64,000 nt of DNA from Humidesulfovibrio sp. Its GTDB lineage: Bacteria > Desulfobacterota > Desulfovibrionia > Desulfovibrionales > Desulfovibrionaceae. The position numbers and the translations under genes are program-made. The notes beneath the pieces are model-generated. The model was not told the DNA's origin and ran no database searches. It worked only from the letters and a program-made list of their open reading frames with translations. The stretch is taken from the NCBI GenBank assembly GCA_031292175.1, contig JARLHQ010000012.1, positions 25,688 through 89,687 on the forward strand, written 5' to 3'. This document shows, piece by piece, positions 8,657 through 17,600 of the stretch. The first letter of the stretch is position 1, and every line of letters begins with the position of its first letter.

Positions 8657-10294
8657 TTAGAGGAGGCGTTTGTTGTAGATGATCTTGTCGTCGCCCGCCT
8701 GGTAGAACCCATTAAGCCGGGCGCGGGCGGCGTAGCCGTGCTTTTCGTAGAAGCCGCGGGTGGGCTGGTATTGCCCGCGCGAGGAGGTCTCGACATAGAT
8801 GCCGCGCGCGCCGCGCGCCGCCATGTCCGCCTCGGCCCGGGCCAGGATCAGGCCGCCCAGGCCTTGGCCCTGAACCCTTGGATCCACAGCGATCCAGTAG
8901 AGGTCGAAGCTGTCCGCCGTGCCCGGCGTTGGTCCGAAACAGGCGTATCCGGCCAGGCCGCGCCGCGGCCCGCCATCTTCCTCCCCGCCTTCCGCGAAGA
9001 CATAAAAGTAACCGCTTGCGTCGCCCTTGGCAAGATGCTCCTGCACCAGTTCCCCGGCGATGATGATCTCCTCGGCGTTGAAGAACCCCGTTGCCTCCAC
9101 CAGCCGCCGCACGGCCTCGGCGTCGCCGGGCAGGACCCGCGTGCGCCAGGCGTACGCACCCGTTGTCTGGGCCGTTGCCTGAACCGTTTTGGGAGCCCGG
9201 CCTGACGGACAGGGCCAGCCCAGGGCCGCGCGCGCGATGCGCGCCATCAGGGCGTCGTAACCAATCCCGGCCTGGGCCGCCGCGGCCACGAAACCAGCGT
9301 CCTCGGCCAGGCAGGGGTTGGCGTTCACGTCGATGATCTGCGGCGCGCCGTCCGCCCCCACGCGAAAGTCCAGCCGGGCGTAGCCCTCAAGGCCGAACAC
9401 CCGCCAGGCCGCCAGGGCAGCTTCGGCCAGCCGGGCCAGCAACTCCGGTTCATCCTGTGGAAAGGTGCGCCGGGTGTCCGCGTAGGCCGTGCAGCCCTCG
9501 TCCCACTTGGACGCATACGTGAGCACCTTGGCCTTGTTCTCGCCTGGGCCGAGGAAGCGCATCTCCGCAGGGGGCAGAACTTCGGGCCCCAGCGGTTCCG
9601 CGAGCATGGAGACGGCGAACTCCCGGCCGGACACAAAGGCCTCTGCCAGGCAGGGCTGGCCCAGGGCACGGGCGCGTTCGGCCAGGAGCTCCGCCAGATG
9701 CGCGGCGTCGCGCGTGCGCACCACGGCGTCCTTGCCGATGCCCACAGAACCGTGCGTGTGCTCCGGTTTGATGATGAACAGGGCGGGTGCCGAAAAAATC
9801 GGCGTGGGGTCGCCGGACCGCGGATGCAGGGAAAGCCAGTCGGGCGTGGCGAGCCCGGCCTGACGCAGGCGTCGCTTGGCCTCGCTCTTGCCCGAGGTGG
9901 CGAGCAGGGCCCGCGCGCCGCTGCCGGTGCAGGGGATGCCGAGGGCCTCAAGCAGAGCCGGGACCGCGAAAACCATCTGCTCCAGGTCGGCCAGACTCTC
10001 CACCAGATTCACGGCCAGGCGCGGCGGTCGGCCAGAAAGCTCCCGGCGCGCGGCATCGAGGTCCGGACCAAAGGGCGTGAGGACCGGCGCACAGCCCAGG
10101 CGGGCCAAGGCCTCTGCCACGGTGCGCGCCTGTTCCAGGGTGTCCTGTCGGTCCGGCGGGGCGTCCGGCGGCACGGGATCGTGCAGCACCGCGACAGCAA
10201 GCCCGAAGAGATCGAGCCCCGCGGCATCACGCACCGGACCGTCCATGTGACCTGCTGCGGGCGTTTGCGCTCCGTTCAGCGCGCCCGCGCTCAT
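8657..10294 (-). CDS. ATP-grasp ligase (Ddl-like) fused to a GNAT acetyltransferase
   Basis: 545 residues. The ATG at 10294 overlaps the upstream ligase stop (ATGA), deciding the start. Residues ~25-375 are a D-Ala-D-Ala-ligase-like ATP-grasp domain: IKPEHTHGSVGI nucleotide loop, GREFAVSML, and the metal-binding DVNANPCL. Residues ~380-545 are a GNAT domain with the acetyl-CoA loop VQGQGLGG (about 474-481) and the late FYEKHGY motif. Family knowledge: ATP-grasp enzymes join a carboxylate to an amine through an acyl phosphate; GNAT enzymes acylate amines. A bifunctional ligase/acylase acting on a beta-lysine-derived product is a reasonable inference from the neighbouring aminomutase. Confidence 0.85.
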   Translation of the reverse strand: MSAGALNGAQTPAAGHMDGPVRDAAGLDLFGLAVAVLHDPVPPDAPPDRQDTLEQARTVAEALARLGCAPVLTPFGPDLDAARRELSGRPPRLAVNLVESLADLEQMVFAVPALLEALGIPCTGSGARALLATSGKSEAKRRLRQAGLATPDWLSLHPRSGDPTPIFSAPALFIIKPEHTHGSVGIGKDAVVRTRDAAHLAELLAERARALGQPCLAEAFVSGREFAVSMLAEPLGPEVLPPAEMRFLGPGENKAKVLTYASKWDEGCTAYADTRRTFPQDEPELLARLAEAALAAWRVFGLEGYARLDFRVGADGAPQIIDVNANPCLAEDAGFVAAAAQAGIGYDALMARIARAALGWPCPSGRAPKTVQATAQTTGAYAWRTRVLPGDAEAVRRLVEATGFFNAEEIIIAGELVQEHLAKGDASGYFYVFAEGGEEDGGPRRGLAGYACFGPTPGTADSFDLYWIAVDPRVQGQGLGGLILARAEADMAARGARGIYVETSSRGQYQPTRGFYEKHGYAARARLNGFYQAGDDKIIYNKRLL

Positions 10295-11298
10295 CGCCGC
10301 ACCTTGCGCTCCTTGTCCGGGTCGACGGGCAGCCGTTCCAGGGCCGACTGCACGATCAGCCGCAGCAGGTCCTGATACGGCACCCCGTTCATGTTGCACA
10401 GGATGGGCAGGTCCGAGATGACAGGGTTAAGCCCCGCCAGAGGATTCACCTCCAGGAAACTTGCCCGGCCGCCAGCATCCAGGCGGATGTCCACCCGGCC
10501 GCCATCGCGGCAGCCCAGCCCCAACCATACGGCGAGCGCCAAGTCCATGGCCTCGGCGGCCTCCGGGCCGTCCACGGGCAGATACTGCACCAGGGTCTCG
10601 AAGTTGGCTTTGTTGCTGTAAGAATACGCGCCGGGCTCGGCGCTGCCCTCCAGGCGTACCTCCATGACGCCCAGCGGCCGTGCCAGTTCGCCCGTGCCCG
10701 CGATGCCCACCGTGAACTCCCGGCCGGGCAGGTACTCCTCCACCAGGACGGGTTGCTTGAAGCGCTTCAGAAGCGCTCGGCATACGGCGGTGAGTTCCCG
10801 CCGGTCAGCCGCTCGGGAGGCCGCGCAGACGCCCTTGCCCGTACCTTCGGCCACGGGCTTGGCGAACACGGGGTAGGGCAGGCGCACGGCGGCCAAGTCT
10901 TTTTCCGTGCGCACCAGGGCGAAGTCCGGCGTGGGCAGGCCCAGGTCGCGCACCACGCGCTTGCAGGCGGCTTTGTCCAGGCACAGGGCCATCACCAGGG
11001 GATCGGAGAAGGTGTAGGGGATGTCATAGGCATCAAGCAGCGCGGGCACCAGGGCCTCGCGCCCGGAGCCGCGCAGGCCCTCGGCGATGTTGAACACCAG
11101 GTCCCAGCGCCGCCCCTTGGCCAGGGCGGCCACCAGGCTCTTGGCCGAGCCCACGGCCTCCACCTCGAAGCCGAGTGCGGCCAGGCCTTGGCGCAGGGCT
11201 TCGATGGTGTCTTCCTTGTCGAACTCCGCGGTCTCCTCTTCGCTGTATCCTTCGGCCAGATACTCGGAGCGCAGGTCATACACCAGTCCGACGTTCAT
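10291..11298 (-). CDS. D-alanine--D-alanine ligase-like ATP-grasp enzyme
   Basis: 335 residues, translationally coupled on both sides: its ATG overlaps the aminomutase stop and its stop overlaps the next ATG. Ddl-like features are FNIAEGLRG, IPYTFSDPL with the following DKAACK, the FAKPVAEGTGKGV loop, GREFTVGI and the magnesium-binding EVNPLAGLNP. True Ddl would normally sit in the division/cell-wall cluster; here the context points to a specialised amino-acid ligase. Substrates are unknown. Confidence 0.85.
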   Translation of the reverse strand: MNVGLVYDLRSEYLAEGYSEEETAEFDKEDTIEALRQGLAALGFEVEAVGSAKSLVAALAKGRRWDLVFNIAEGLRGSGREALVPALLDAYDIPYTFSDPLVMALCLDKAACKRVVRDLGLPTPDFALVRTEKDLAAVRLPYPVFAKPVAEGTGKGVCAASRAADRRELTAVCRALLKRFKQPVLVEEYLPGREFTVGIAGTGELARPLGVMEVRLEGSAEPGAYSYSNKANFETLVQYLPVDGPEAAEAMDLALAVWLGLGCRDGGRVDIRLDAGGRASFLEVNPLAGLNPVISDLPILCNMNGVPYQDLLRLIVQSALERLPVDPDKERKVRR

Positions 11299-12611
11299 GC
11301 GGCCCCTTTGCCGGTGGCGGGTTTGCTCCGGGTGACGGCCCCGGAGGGGTCCGGGTAGCGGTACAGGCCGCCCGCGTAGTTCTGGAGCAGCAAATCGTTT
11401 CCAGAATATCCCAGCGTGTAGTCTGGCGCCAGGGGGATCTTGCCACCGCCGCCAGGGGCGTCGATGACGAAGGTGGGCATGGCGTAGCCCGTGAGCCGCC
11501 CGCGCAGGGCGCGCAGGATTTCCACCCCGCGTGCCGCCGGGGTGCGGAAGTGGGCGGAGCCGCTGATGGGGTCGCACTGGTACAGGTAGTAGGGCCGCAC
11601 CCGAAAGGCCAGCAGACCCTGGAACAGCCGCCCCATGACCTCGGGCTCGTCGTTGATGCCGGAGAGCAGCACCGTCTGGCTGCCAAGCGGAATGCCCGCG
11701 TCGGCGAGCCGCGCGCAGGCAAGCCGCGTCTCTTCGGTCAGCTCCTGCGGGTGCGCGAAGTGCAAGCTCATCCACAGCGGGTGGTGCTGTTTCAGCATCC
11801 TGGTCAGCGTCGGGGTGACGCGCATGGGCAGCACCGCGGGCACCTTGGTGCCGATACGAATGATCTCCACATGCTTGATGGCCCGCAGGCGGCCGAGCAG
11901 CCAGTCCAGCGCCTCCTCGGGCATGGTCAGCGGGTCGCCGCCGGAGAGCAGCACGTCCTGGATTTGCGGGGTGCGCGCGATGTAGTCAAGCCCCTGTTCC
12001 CAGCGGGCGCGCAGGGCCTCGATCTTCCCCGCCCCGCCCATCCCGCGCGAGCGCGTGCAGTAGCGGCAATAGGTGGAGCAGAAGTCCGTCACCAGGAACA
12101 GCACGCGGTTTGGATAGCGGTGCACCAGACCGGGCACGGGCGCATCGTGCTCCTCGCCGAGGGGGTCGTCGGCCTCGCCGGGCGTACGCACGGCCTCCCA
12201 GCAGGAGGGCAGCACCATGCGCCGCAGGGCCTGGTGCGGATTGCGCGGGTCGAGCAGGCGCGCATAGTAGGGCGTCACGGCCAGGGGCAGGGACGCCTTG
12301 GCGAGACCAATGGCGCTCTTTTCGGCCTCGGAGAGCTCAAGCAGGTTGGCCGCCTGGGCAAGGGTGGTGATGCGGTGGGCGAGCTGCCAATGCCAATCGA
12401 GCCAGTCGCGCTTGGTGGCGCCGGGGTAGTGCCGGGTCAGGAATTGGCGCAGAGGCAGAGGCTGGAAGCCGCCGGACGTAGCCGGCTGGTGTGCTGGAGG
12501 AAAGGTACTGGCGAGTGAGGGGGGCTCTTCAGGGTCCTGGCTATTTTCGCGGCCAGCAAAACCGCAGTCCGGAGGATCCGCTTCGCCCGCGTCCAGAATG
12601 GCTGTGTCCAT
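11295..12611 (-). CDS. kamA: KamA-family radical SAM aminomutase, probable lysine 2,3-aminomutase
   Basis: 438 residues. The radical SAM cluster CX3CX2C is Cys178/182/185 (CSTYCRYC), SGGDPL is at 223-228 and the PLP lysine is Lys391 in APGGGGK. Asp347 (YQCD) and Asp384 (VIDAP) correspond in identity and exact spacing (37 and 7 residues) to Asp293, Asp330 and Lys337 of the clostridial enzyme, where the two aspartates hold the lysine side-chain amine; glutamate mutases lack them. Expected reaction: L-lysine to L-beta-lysine using SAM, PLP and [4Fe-4S]. An EF-P-modifying EpmB role is less likely because the partner genes are ATP-grasp ligases, not EpmA. Confidence 0.9.
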   Translation of the reverse strand: MDTAILDAGEADPPDCGFAGRENSQDPEEPPSLASTFPPAHQPATSGGFQPLPLRQFLTRHYPGATKRDWLDWHWQLAHRITTLAQAANLLELSEAEKSAIGLAKASLPLAVTPYYARLLDPRNPHQALRRMVLPSCWEAVRTPGEADDPLGEEHDAPVPGLVHRYPNRVLFLVTDFCSTYCRYCTRSRGMGGAGKIEALRARWEQGLDYIARTPQIQDVLLSGGDPLTMPEEALDWLLGRLRAIKHVEIIRIGTKVPAVLPMRVTPTLTRMLKQHHPLWMSLHFAHPQELTEETRLACARLADAGIPLGSQTVLLSGINDEPEVMGRLFQGLLAFRVRPYYLYQCDPISGSAHFRTPAARGVEILRALRGRLTGYAMPTFVIDAPGGGGKIPLAPDYTLGYSGNDLLLQNYAGGLYRYPDPSGAVTRSKPATGKGAA

Positions 12612-12641
12612 CGTGGTTCTACCTGTCTTGTAGTGTTGGGG

Positions 12642-13052
12642 TCACTTCTTTTTCTTGCCCGTGACGCTTGTCTGCCGGATCTCGCCACCCGCCCCGGGCG
12701 AGTCGTCGTCCGGGCTCAAGATGCGGTATTCCAGCAGCCGGACAGTGCGGTACTCCTGGTCCTTGTGGATGACAAGTCCTTTCGCTTGGATGTGCCTGCC
12801 TGCGTAAGGGGTGAGGTCCAGCCCCCGCACCAGGCAGTAGCCCTGGGCGTCTTTGATGAATACCTTGTCCAGACCCACGGCGACGCGGCCAGAGATCTCC
12901 ACCGGCTCGCCCTTGGCGGGCTCCTGGGCCTGAACGGCGGCCTTTTTGGCCAGCCCCGGGCAGGGCGCGAACAAGAGGGGGAGCGTCAGGCCAACGGCGA
13001 GGCAGAGAGCCTGGGCGAGGACTTGGCGGGCGAGGTTCCGGCTGCGGCGCAT
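12642..13052 (-). CDS. Exported protein, possible small OB-like domain
   Basis: 136 residues; start at 13052 supported by AAGGAG 6 nt upstream. Residues 1-34 look like a long signal peptide ending near GLA. The core (about residues 48-112: EISGRVAVGLDKVFIKD, then GRHIQAKGLVIHKD) has the strand pattern of a small OB-type barrel; the tail is Lys-rich (GKKKK). It precedes the aminomutase gene by 30 nt in the same direction and may be the first gene of that operon. Function unknown. Confidence 0.72.
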   Translation of the reverse strand: MRRSRNLARQVLAQALCLAVGLTLPLLFAPCPGLAKKAAVQAQEPAKGEPVEISGRVAVGLDKVFIKDAQGYCLVRGLDLTPYAGRHIQAKGLVIHKDQEYRTVRLLEYRILSPDDDSPGAGGEIRQTSVTGKKKK

Positions 13053-13163
13053 GGACGGCTCCTTGGGGGGCGGCTGGCCGTCCCCTGGTCCCGCCGGCGC
13101 CAACGGACGGCATGTCCACAGCCCGGCAGATTCTCGTCACCCAAGCACAAATAGGGCAGCTCG

Positions 13164-13185
13164 TCTAGAGTTTTTATAATGTGCG
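13164..13185. promoter_or_regulatory. AT-rich promoter zone in divergent interval
   Basis: The 238-nt gap between two divergent genes contains one AT-rich patch with a perfect TATAAT on the + strand (13175-13180), which also reads as a -10-like box on the other strand. No convincing -35 element is seen 17 nt away, so this is only a candidate for the start of the lipoprotein/diguanylate cyclase unit. Confidence 0.3.
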
Positions 13186-13290
13186 GACGGGCCGCCGCGC
13201 CGCTTGCGCCTCCCTCTGTTTTGGCCTATCTTTCGGGTTGCGTATGCAACCGCTGCTGCGCTCAGCACCGCATTCTGGAGGGATAATTTC

Positions 13291-13866
13291 ATGACTGCCA
13301 TCGGCACGCTTCGTAAACTCATCCTTGTCATGGGCCTTGCGGTCATTATGGCCGGGTGCTCAGCAAACACGGTCGTTCCGTTGCGCTACCAGCCGTCCAC
13401 CCCGCCAGCCGGACAGGCCTGCGCCCAGGCCATCACCCTGTTGCCCTTTGCCGATAAGCGGGCGGATACCATCACCATCGGCACCCTGGGCGAGGGCAAA
13501 AATTTCTACGCCGAGAACGACGTCGCCGAGTGGGTGAGTTGGGCCATGTTCGAAGAGCTGAAGGCGCGCGGTTGCGATGTGAAGTTCCGCGAAAAGACCG
13601 ACGGCACAACGCCCAAGGGCTACACGGTCTCCGGCTCGTTCGACACCGTGAGCGTGAATACCGGCACCGCGCTGATGGCCAAGGCCAAGCTGCGCTTGCG
13701 GGTCAAGGTGGAAAAGGACGGCCAGCTCGTGGTCGAACAGATTTACTCCGGCGAGCGCGAGAATTTCGGCTTGACCTATGTCGATGCCGCCCAGAAGGTG
13801 CTGGCCTCCACGCTTCAGTATATCTTGCAGGACGCCGCCACGGACGTGGTCAAGGCGACCAAGTAG
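13291..13866 (+). CDS. Lipoprotein of unknown function (YajG-like)
   Basis: 191 residues. The ATG at 13291 follows GGAGGG; in-frame upstream codons lack a site. The signal peptide ends in a lipobox (IMAGC, Cys23), so it is lipid-anchored after Lgt/Lsp processing. The mature part alternates strands and includes LPFADKRAD and a final helical segment, resembling small YajG-type lipoproteins. It ends 7 nt before the GGDEF/EAL gene and is probably co-transcribed with it. Confidence 0.8.
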   Translation: MTAIGTLRKLILVMGLAVIMAGCSANTVVPLRYQPSTPPAGQACAQAITLLPFADKRADTITIGTLGEGKNFYAENDVAEWVSWAMFEELKARGCDVKFREKTDGTTPKGYTVSGSFDTVSVNTGTALMAKAKLRLRVKVEKDGQLVVEQIYSGERENFGLTYVDAAQKVLASTLQYILQDAATDVVKATK

Positions 13867-13873
13867 CGGCACA

Positions 13874-16800
13874 GTGCCGAACCTGGGCGCACCTTCTTCG
13901 TTGCGTCCACGGCGGACTCTCGGTGGCGGGGGCCTCGGCCCCTCCCCGCTGCTGGTGCCGCTGTTCTTGATGCTTGTGCTGGCGGTCCTGTGCCTGGGTC
14001 GCCAGCGCGTGGCGCTGGCGCAGGATGCCGCACCGCACCTGACACTCGCCTGCCCCGACGACATCCCCCCGTATTGCTTCCGCGACGCCAACGGCCATGC
14101 CGTCGGGCTTCTGCCCGATTTTTGGCGCCTCTTCGCCAAAAAGACCGGCATACGCGTGGAGCTGCGCGCGGTGAGCGGGGCCGAGGCCCTGCTGCTTTTG
14201 GAGACGGGCGAGGTGGACGCCCATGCGGGACTGGCCCTGGACTTCGAACAGTCGGGTGGATCAGCTGCCGGACCAGGTGAGCGTTTCGAATTTTCGCGGC
14301 CGCTGTTCGACCAGGGGCTTGGCCTCTTCTCCTCTGCGGCGCAGGCGGCGTATTTGGGGCAGACCCCCGGCCGAGTCTTGGGCAAGTCGGAACTCACCGC
14401 GGGACTGGTCGGTGGCGACCAGGCCGCAAGTTTTCTGGCCATCTCCCTGCCCAACCTCAGACAACGGGTGTACCCGGACCTGGACGCCCTGGCGGCTGGC
14501 CTGGCCCTGGGGCAGGTGAACGTGGCCGCTGGTCCGGTCCTGCCATTGCGCTATCGGTTGCGGGCCCTGGGTGGCCCGAAACGCTTCGCCCTGTTACGCA
14601 GTTACCCCGGCACCGTGCTGCGCGCCATGGTGCGCAAGGGGGACCAGGCCCTGCTGGGGCGGATCAACACCGGGCTCGAATCCATAAGCCCGGACGAGGT
14701 GAAGAACCTCATGGCGCGTTACTCCGTGGAGGATGCCGGGCCGCCAGCTTGGCTGCCTGGCGTATTTTTCGGGGTGCTGTGTCTTGCCATCAGCCTCGCT
14801 GTGCTGCGGCGCGCGAGGCTGGTGCGCAGGAGGACCGAGGCGCGTGGGCATGAGATGGACCTGCTGCGCGACAATCTGCTGGCCGAGATGGCGCGACATC
14901 GCAAGACCCAGGATCTGCTCCTCTCAGCCATTGAACAATCGCCCTCCGGCATCCTCATTGCCTACGCCGATCGCGATGCCCCTCCAGTGCTCAACTCCCA
15001 CGCCCTGAACATCCTCGGACTCGAAACGCCGCCGCCACCGGGCAAGTTGCCAGACAGCAGCTCCTGGCGCGTCTACACATCCCAGGGCAAGCTGCTCTCC
15101 AAGCCCGAGCTGCCCCTGGCCATGGCCCTGCGCATGGGCGAAACCATGGTGAACGCCGAGCTCCGGGTGGTGCTGGCCGATGGCGTGGAGCGCTGGATCC
15201 TGACCAACGCCGCGCCCGTGCGCGACAGCCAGGGCAATGTGCGCGCCGGCGTTGTGGTGTTCCACGACATCACCGCCTCGCGCCGTGCGGAGCGCGAGCT
15301 GGCCCGGTTCAAGTTTTTTTTGGAGGCCGGCGTGGAGGAGGTTTACCTCCTGCAGCCGAACGGCCTGCTGTCCTATGTGAACGAGGCAGTGGCGCGCAGC
15401 CTGGGCCATGCCCGTCAGGAACTCCTGGGCATTCCCGTGTCCGACATCGCCCCCTCCATGACACCGGAGGCTGTGGGCCGCCTGCTCCACAGCGTGCGCC
15501 ACGCACCCGTGACGCTGGAGACCGTGCAGCGCACCCGCGACGGCCGCCCCGTGCTCAAGGAGCTCAAGGTATTCTACATGCGCTTCGGCGACGAGGAGTA
15601 CGTCTGCGGCTTTGGCCGTGACATCACCGAGCAGAGCCGCCTAGCGCGCGAGCTGGGCAGCACCCGGGCCCTCTTCGGCGCCTCGCTCGAGCAGGCCCCG
15701 TGGGGCATCATTATCGGCGACGCGGCCACCGGCCGGGTCAGCATCGCCAACCAGGCGGGGGCGGACCTGCTGGGCGTCACGCCGGAGCAGTTGGTGGGCA
15801 TGGACATCAACGGGCATCATTCCATTTGGACCTTCCTGGACGCCAAGGGCGAAGTGGTGACGCCGGACGAAACGCCCCTGAGACGGGCCATCCTGCACGG
15901 CGAGGACACCCGCGACCTCGAGGTGCGCTTCATTCTTGAAGGCGGCCCGGAGCGCTGGCTTTTGGCCAACGCCTCGCCGGTGCGTGGGGCCGATGGGGAA
16001 ATTGTCGCGGGCATCATGGTCATGGCCGACATCACTGCCCGCAAGCGCATGGAGAATCAGCTCGTCTTCAAGGCCCTGCACGACGCCCTGACTGGTCTGC
16101 CGAATCGCGACCTGTGCCTGGAGAGTCTGCAGCTGGCTTTGGAGCAGGCGCGTGAGCGCGGGGGCACCTTCGCCGTGGCCTTTGTGGACCTGGACCGCTT
16201 TAAGATGCTGAACGACAGCCTGGGGCATTCCTTCGGCGACCGCGTGTTGCTGGAGACCGCGCGTCGGCTTTTGCGCGGGCTGGGCGGCCAGGGCCAGGTG
16301 TGCCGCTTTGGCGGCGACGAGTTCGTGCTGCTGGTGGACCGCGCGGAAAGCGTTGAGGCGGCTCAGGCGGCCATCCGTGCGGCCCTGGACGATCTTTCCC
16401 GGCCCATGAGCGTGGACGGGCAGGAGGTGCGCCTCACGGCCAGCGTGGGCGTGGTTCTCGGTCCCAGCGAAGACGGACCGGCGGCGGAGAACATTCTGCA
16501 AAATGCCGACCTGGCCATGCATCGGGCCAAGGACGCGGGCCGTGACCGTGTGCGTCTGTTTCATCCGGGCATGTTGCGCCGGGCTCAGGAGCTCATGGCG
16601 CTCGATGCGGACATGTGCCGCGGCCTGGAGCGGGACGAGTTTCTCGTGTTCTACCAGCCCATAATGTCTTCGAGGGGGGGAGAAATTCTTGGCTTTGAGG
16701 CCCTGGCCCGCTGGCGCAGCCCCTCGCGCGGGCTGGTGAGTCCCCACGCCTTCATCGCCCACGCGGAGGACTCCGGGCTCATCATCCCCCTGGGCGAGCA

Positions 16801-17395
16801 GGTGCTGCGCAAGGCCTGCGCGGGCATGACGGCCTGGCGCAGACGCTTCCCCGCAGCACGACGCATGACCCTCGCGGTGAACCTTTCGGCCCGGCAGTTC
16901 ATCCAGCCGGACATTGTGGACACGGTGCGGCAGGTTCTTCGCGAAACCGGGCTTCCCCCGGCGTTGCTCAAGCTGGAACTTACGGAGTCCACCCTCATGG
17001 GCGACCCGGAAACCGCGCTCTCCTCAATGCGGCGGCTCAAAGCTCTTGGCGTGTCCCTCGCCATCGACGACTTCGGCACCGGCTATTCCTCCCTGGCCTA
17101 TCTGCAGCGCTTCCCCGTGGATATCCTCAAGATTGACCGCTCCTTTGTGCGTGACCTGCCCCGCAAGGACGCAGACAGCCGCGCCCTGGTCGGGGCCATT
17201 GCCGCGCTGGCGGACAGCCTGCGCCTGGGCGTGGTGGCCGAGGGGGTGGAAACTGCTGAACAGCTTGCCATGTTGGTGGAGTTGGGCTGCGAGGCCGTGC
17301 AGGGCTTTTTGTTCTATCCGCCGCTGCCTGAGGACGCCGTCATAGAGTTGCTGCTGGAGGCCGAGGAGCGGGTGGCCCAGGGCGGGTTGCCATAG
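13874..17395 (+). CDS. Membrane sensor with SBP3, three PAS, GGDEF and EAL domains
   Basis: About 1173 residues from a GTG at 13874 (start uncertain; no strong ribosome-binding site). A signal/anchor segment (about residues 27-50) is followed by a periplasmic solute-binding type 3 domain (~54-280), a transmembrane helix (~290-310), three PAS domains (~353-725), a GGDEF domain with intact RFGGDEF (~812) and an EAL domain with GFEALARW (~939), DDFGTGYSS and AEGVETAEQ. Both catalytic signatures look complete, so cyclic-di-GMP synthesis and hydrolysis are both possible. The RxxD inhibitory site expected just before GGDEF is not present. Probably senses a periplasmic amino-acid-like ligand. Confidence 0.9.
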   Translation: MPNLGAPSSLRPRRTLGGGGLGPSPLLVPLFLMLVLAVLCLGRQRVALAQDAAPHLTLACPDDIPPYCFRDANGHAVGLLPDFWRLFAKKTGIRVELRAVSGAEALLLLETGEVDAHAGLALDFEQSGGSAAGPGERFEFSRPLFDQGLGLFSSAAQAAYLGQTPGRVLGKSELTAGLVGGDQAASFLAISLPNLRQRVYPDLDALAAGLALGQVNVAAGPVLPLRYRLRALGGPKRFALLRSYPGTVLRAMVRKGDQALLGRINTGLESISPDEVKNLMARYSVEDAGPPAWLPGVFFGVLCLAISLAVLRRARLVRRRTEARGHEMDLLRDNLLAEMARHRKTQDLLLSAIEQSPSGILIAYADRDAPPVLNSHALNILGLETPPPPGKLPDSSSWRVYTSQGKLLSKPELPLAMALRMGETMVNAELRVVLADGVERWILTNAAPVRDSQGNVRAGVVVFHDITASRRAERELARFKFFLEAGVEEVYLLQPNGLLSYVNEAVARSLGHARQELLGIPVSDIAPSMTPEAVGRLLHSVRHAPVTLETVQRTRDGRPVLKELKVFYMRFGDEEYVCGFGRDITEQSRLARELGSTRALFGASLEQAPWGIIIGDAATGRVSIANQAGADLLGVTPEQLVGMDINGHHSIWTFLDAKGEVVTPDETPLRRAILHGEDTRDLEVRFILEGGPERWLLANASPVRGADGEIVAGIMVMADITARKRMENQLVFKALHDALTGLPNRDLCLESLQLALEQARERGGTFAVAFVDLDRFKMLNDSLGHSFGDRVLLETARRLLRGLGGQGQVCRFGGDEFVLLVDRAESVEAAQAAIRAALDDLSRPMSVDGQEVRLTASVGVVLGPSEDGPAAENILQNADLAMHRAKDAGRDRVRLFHPGMLRRAQELMALDADMCRGLERDEFLVFYQPIMSSRGGEILGFEALARWRSPSRGLVSPHAFIAHAEDSGLIIPLGEQVLRKACAGMTAWRRRFPAARRMTLAVNLSARQFIQPDIVDTVRQVLRETGLPPALLKLELTESTLMGDPETALSSMRRLKALGVSLAIDDFGTGYSSLAYLQRFPVDILKIDRSFVRDLPRKDADSRALVGAIAALADSLRLGVVAEGVETAEQLAMLVELGCEAVQGFLFYPPLPEDAVIELLLEAEERVAQGGLP

Positions 17396-17542
17396 GGGCC
17401 TGGCGCCCAGCCGTCCCACTGCGTCGCAGGCCGCGTGTCCAAGCTTTTACCCACCCGATTTTTGTCCGTTCTTTGTGTGAGCACCTCCGGTCTTGCCTGC
17501 TGGCTGGGCGGCAGTGCTGGCCGCCAGGACCGCAAGCGTAAG

Positions 17543-17577
17543 AAAAGCCCCTGGAGCGAGTGTTTCAGGGGCTTTTT
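17543..17577. terminator. Bidirectional rho-independent terminator
   Basis: An 11-bp stem (arms 17543-17553 and 17566-17576, AAAAGCCCCTG and its complement) with T-tracts on both strands lies between two convergent genes: the GGDEF/EAL sensor and the MltD-like gene. Confidence 0.88.
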
Positions 17578-17600
17578 GCGTAGTAGTGAGAGACGTTCGG

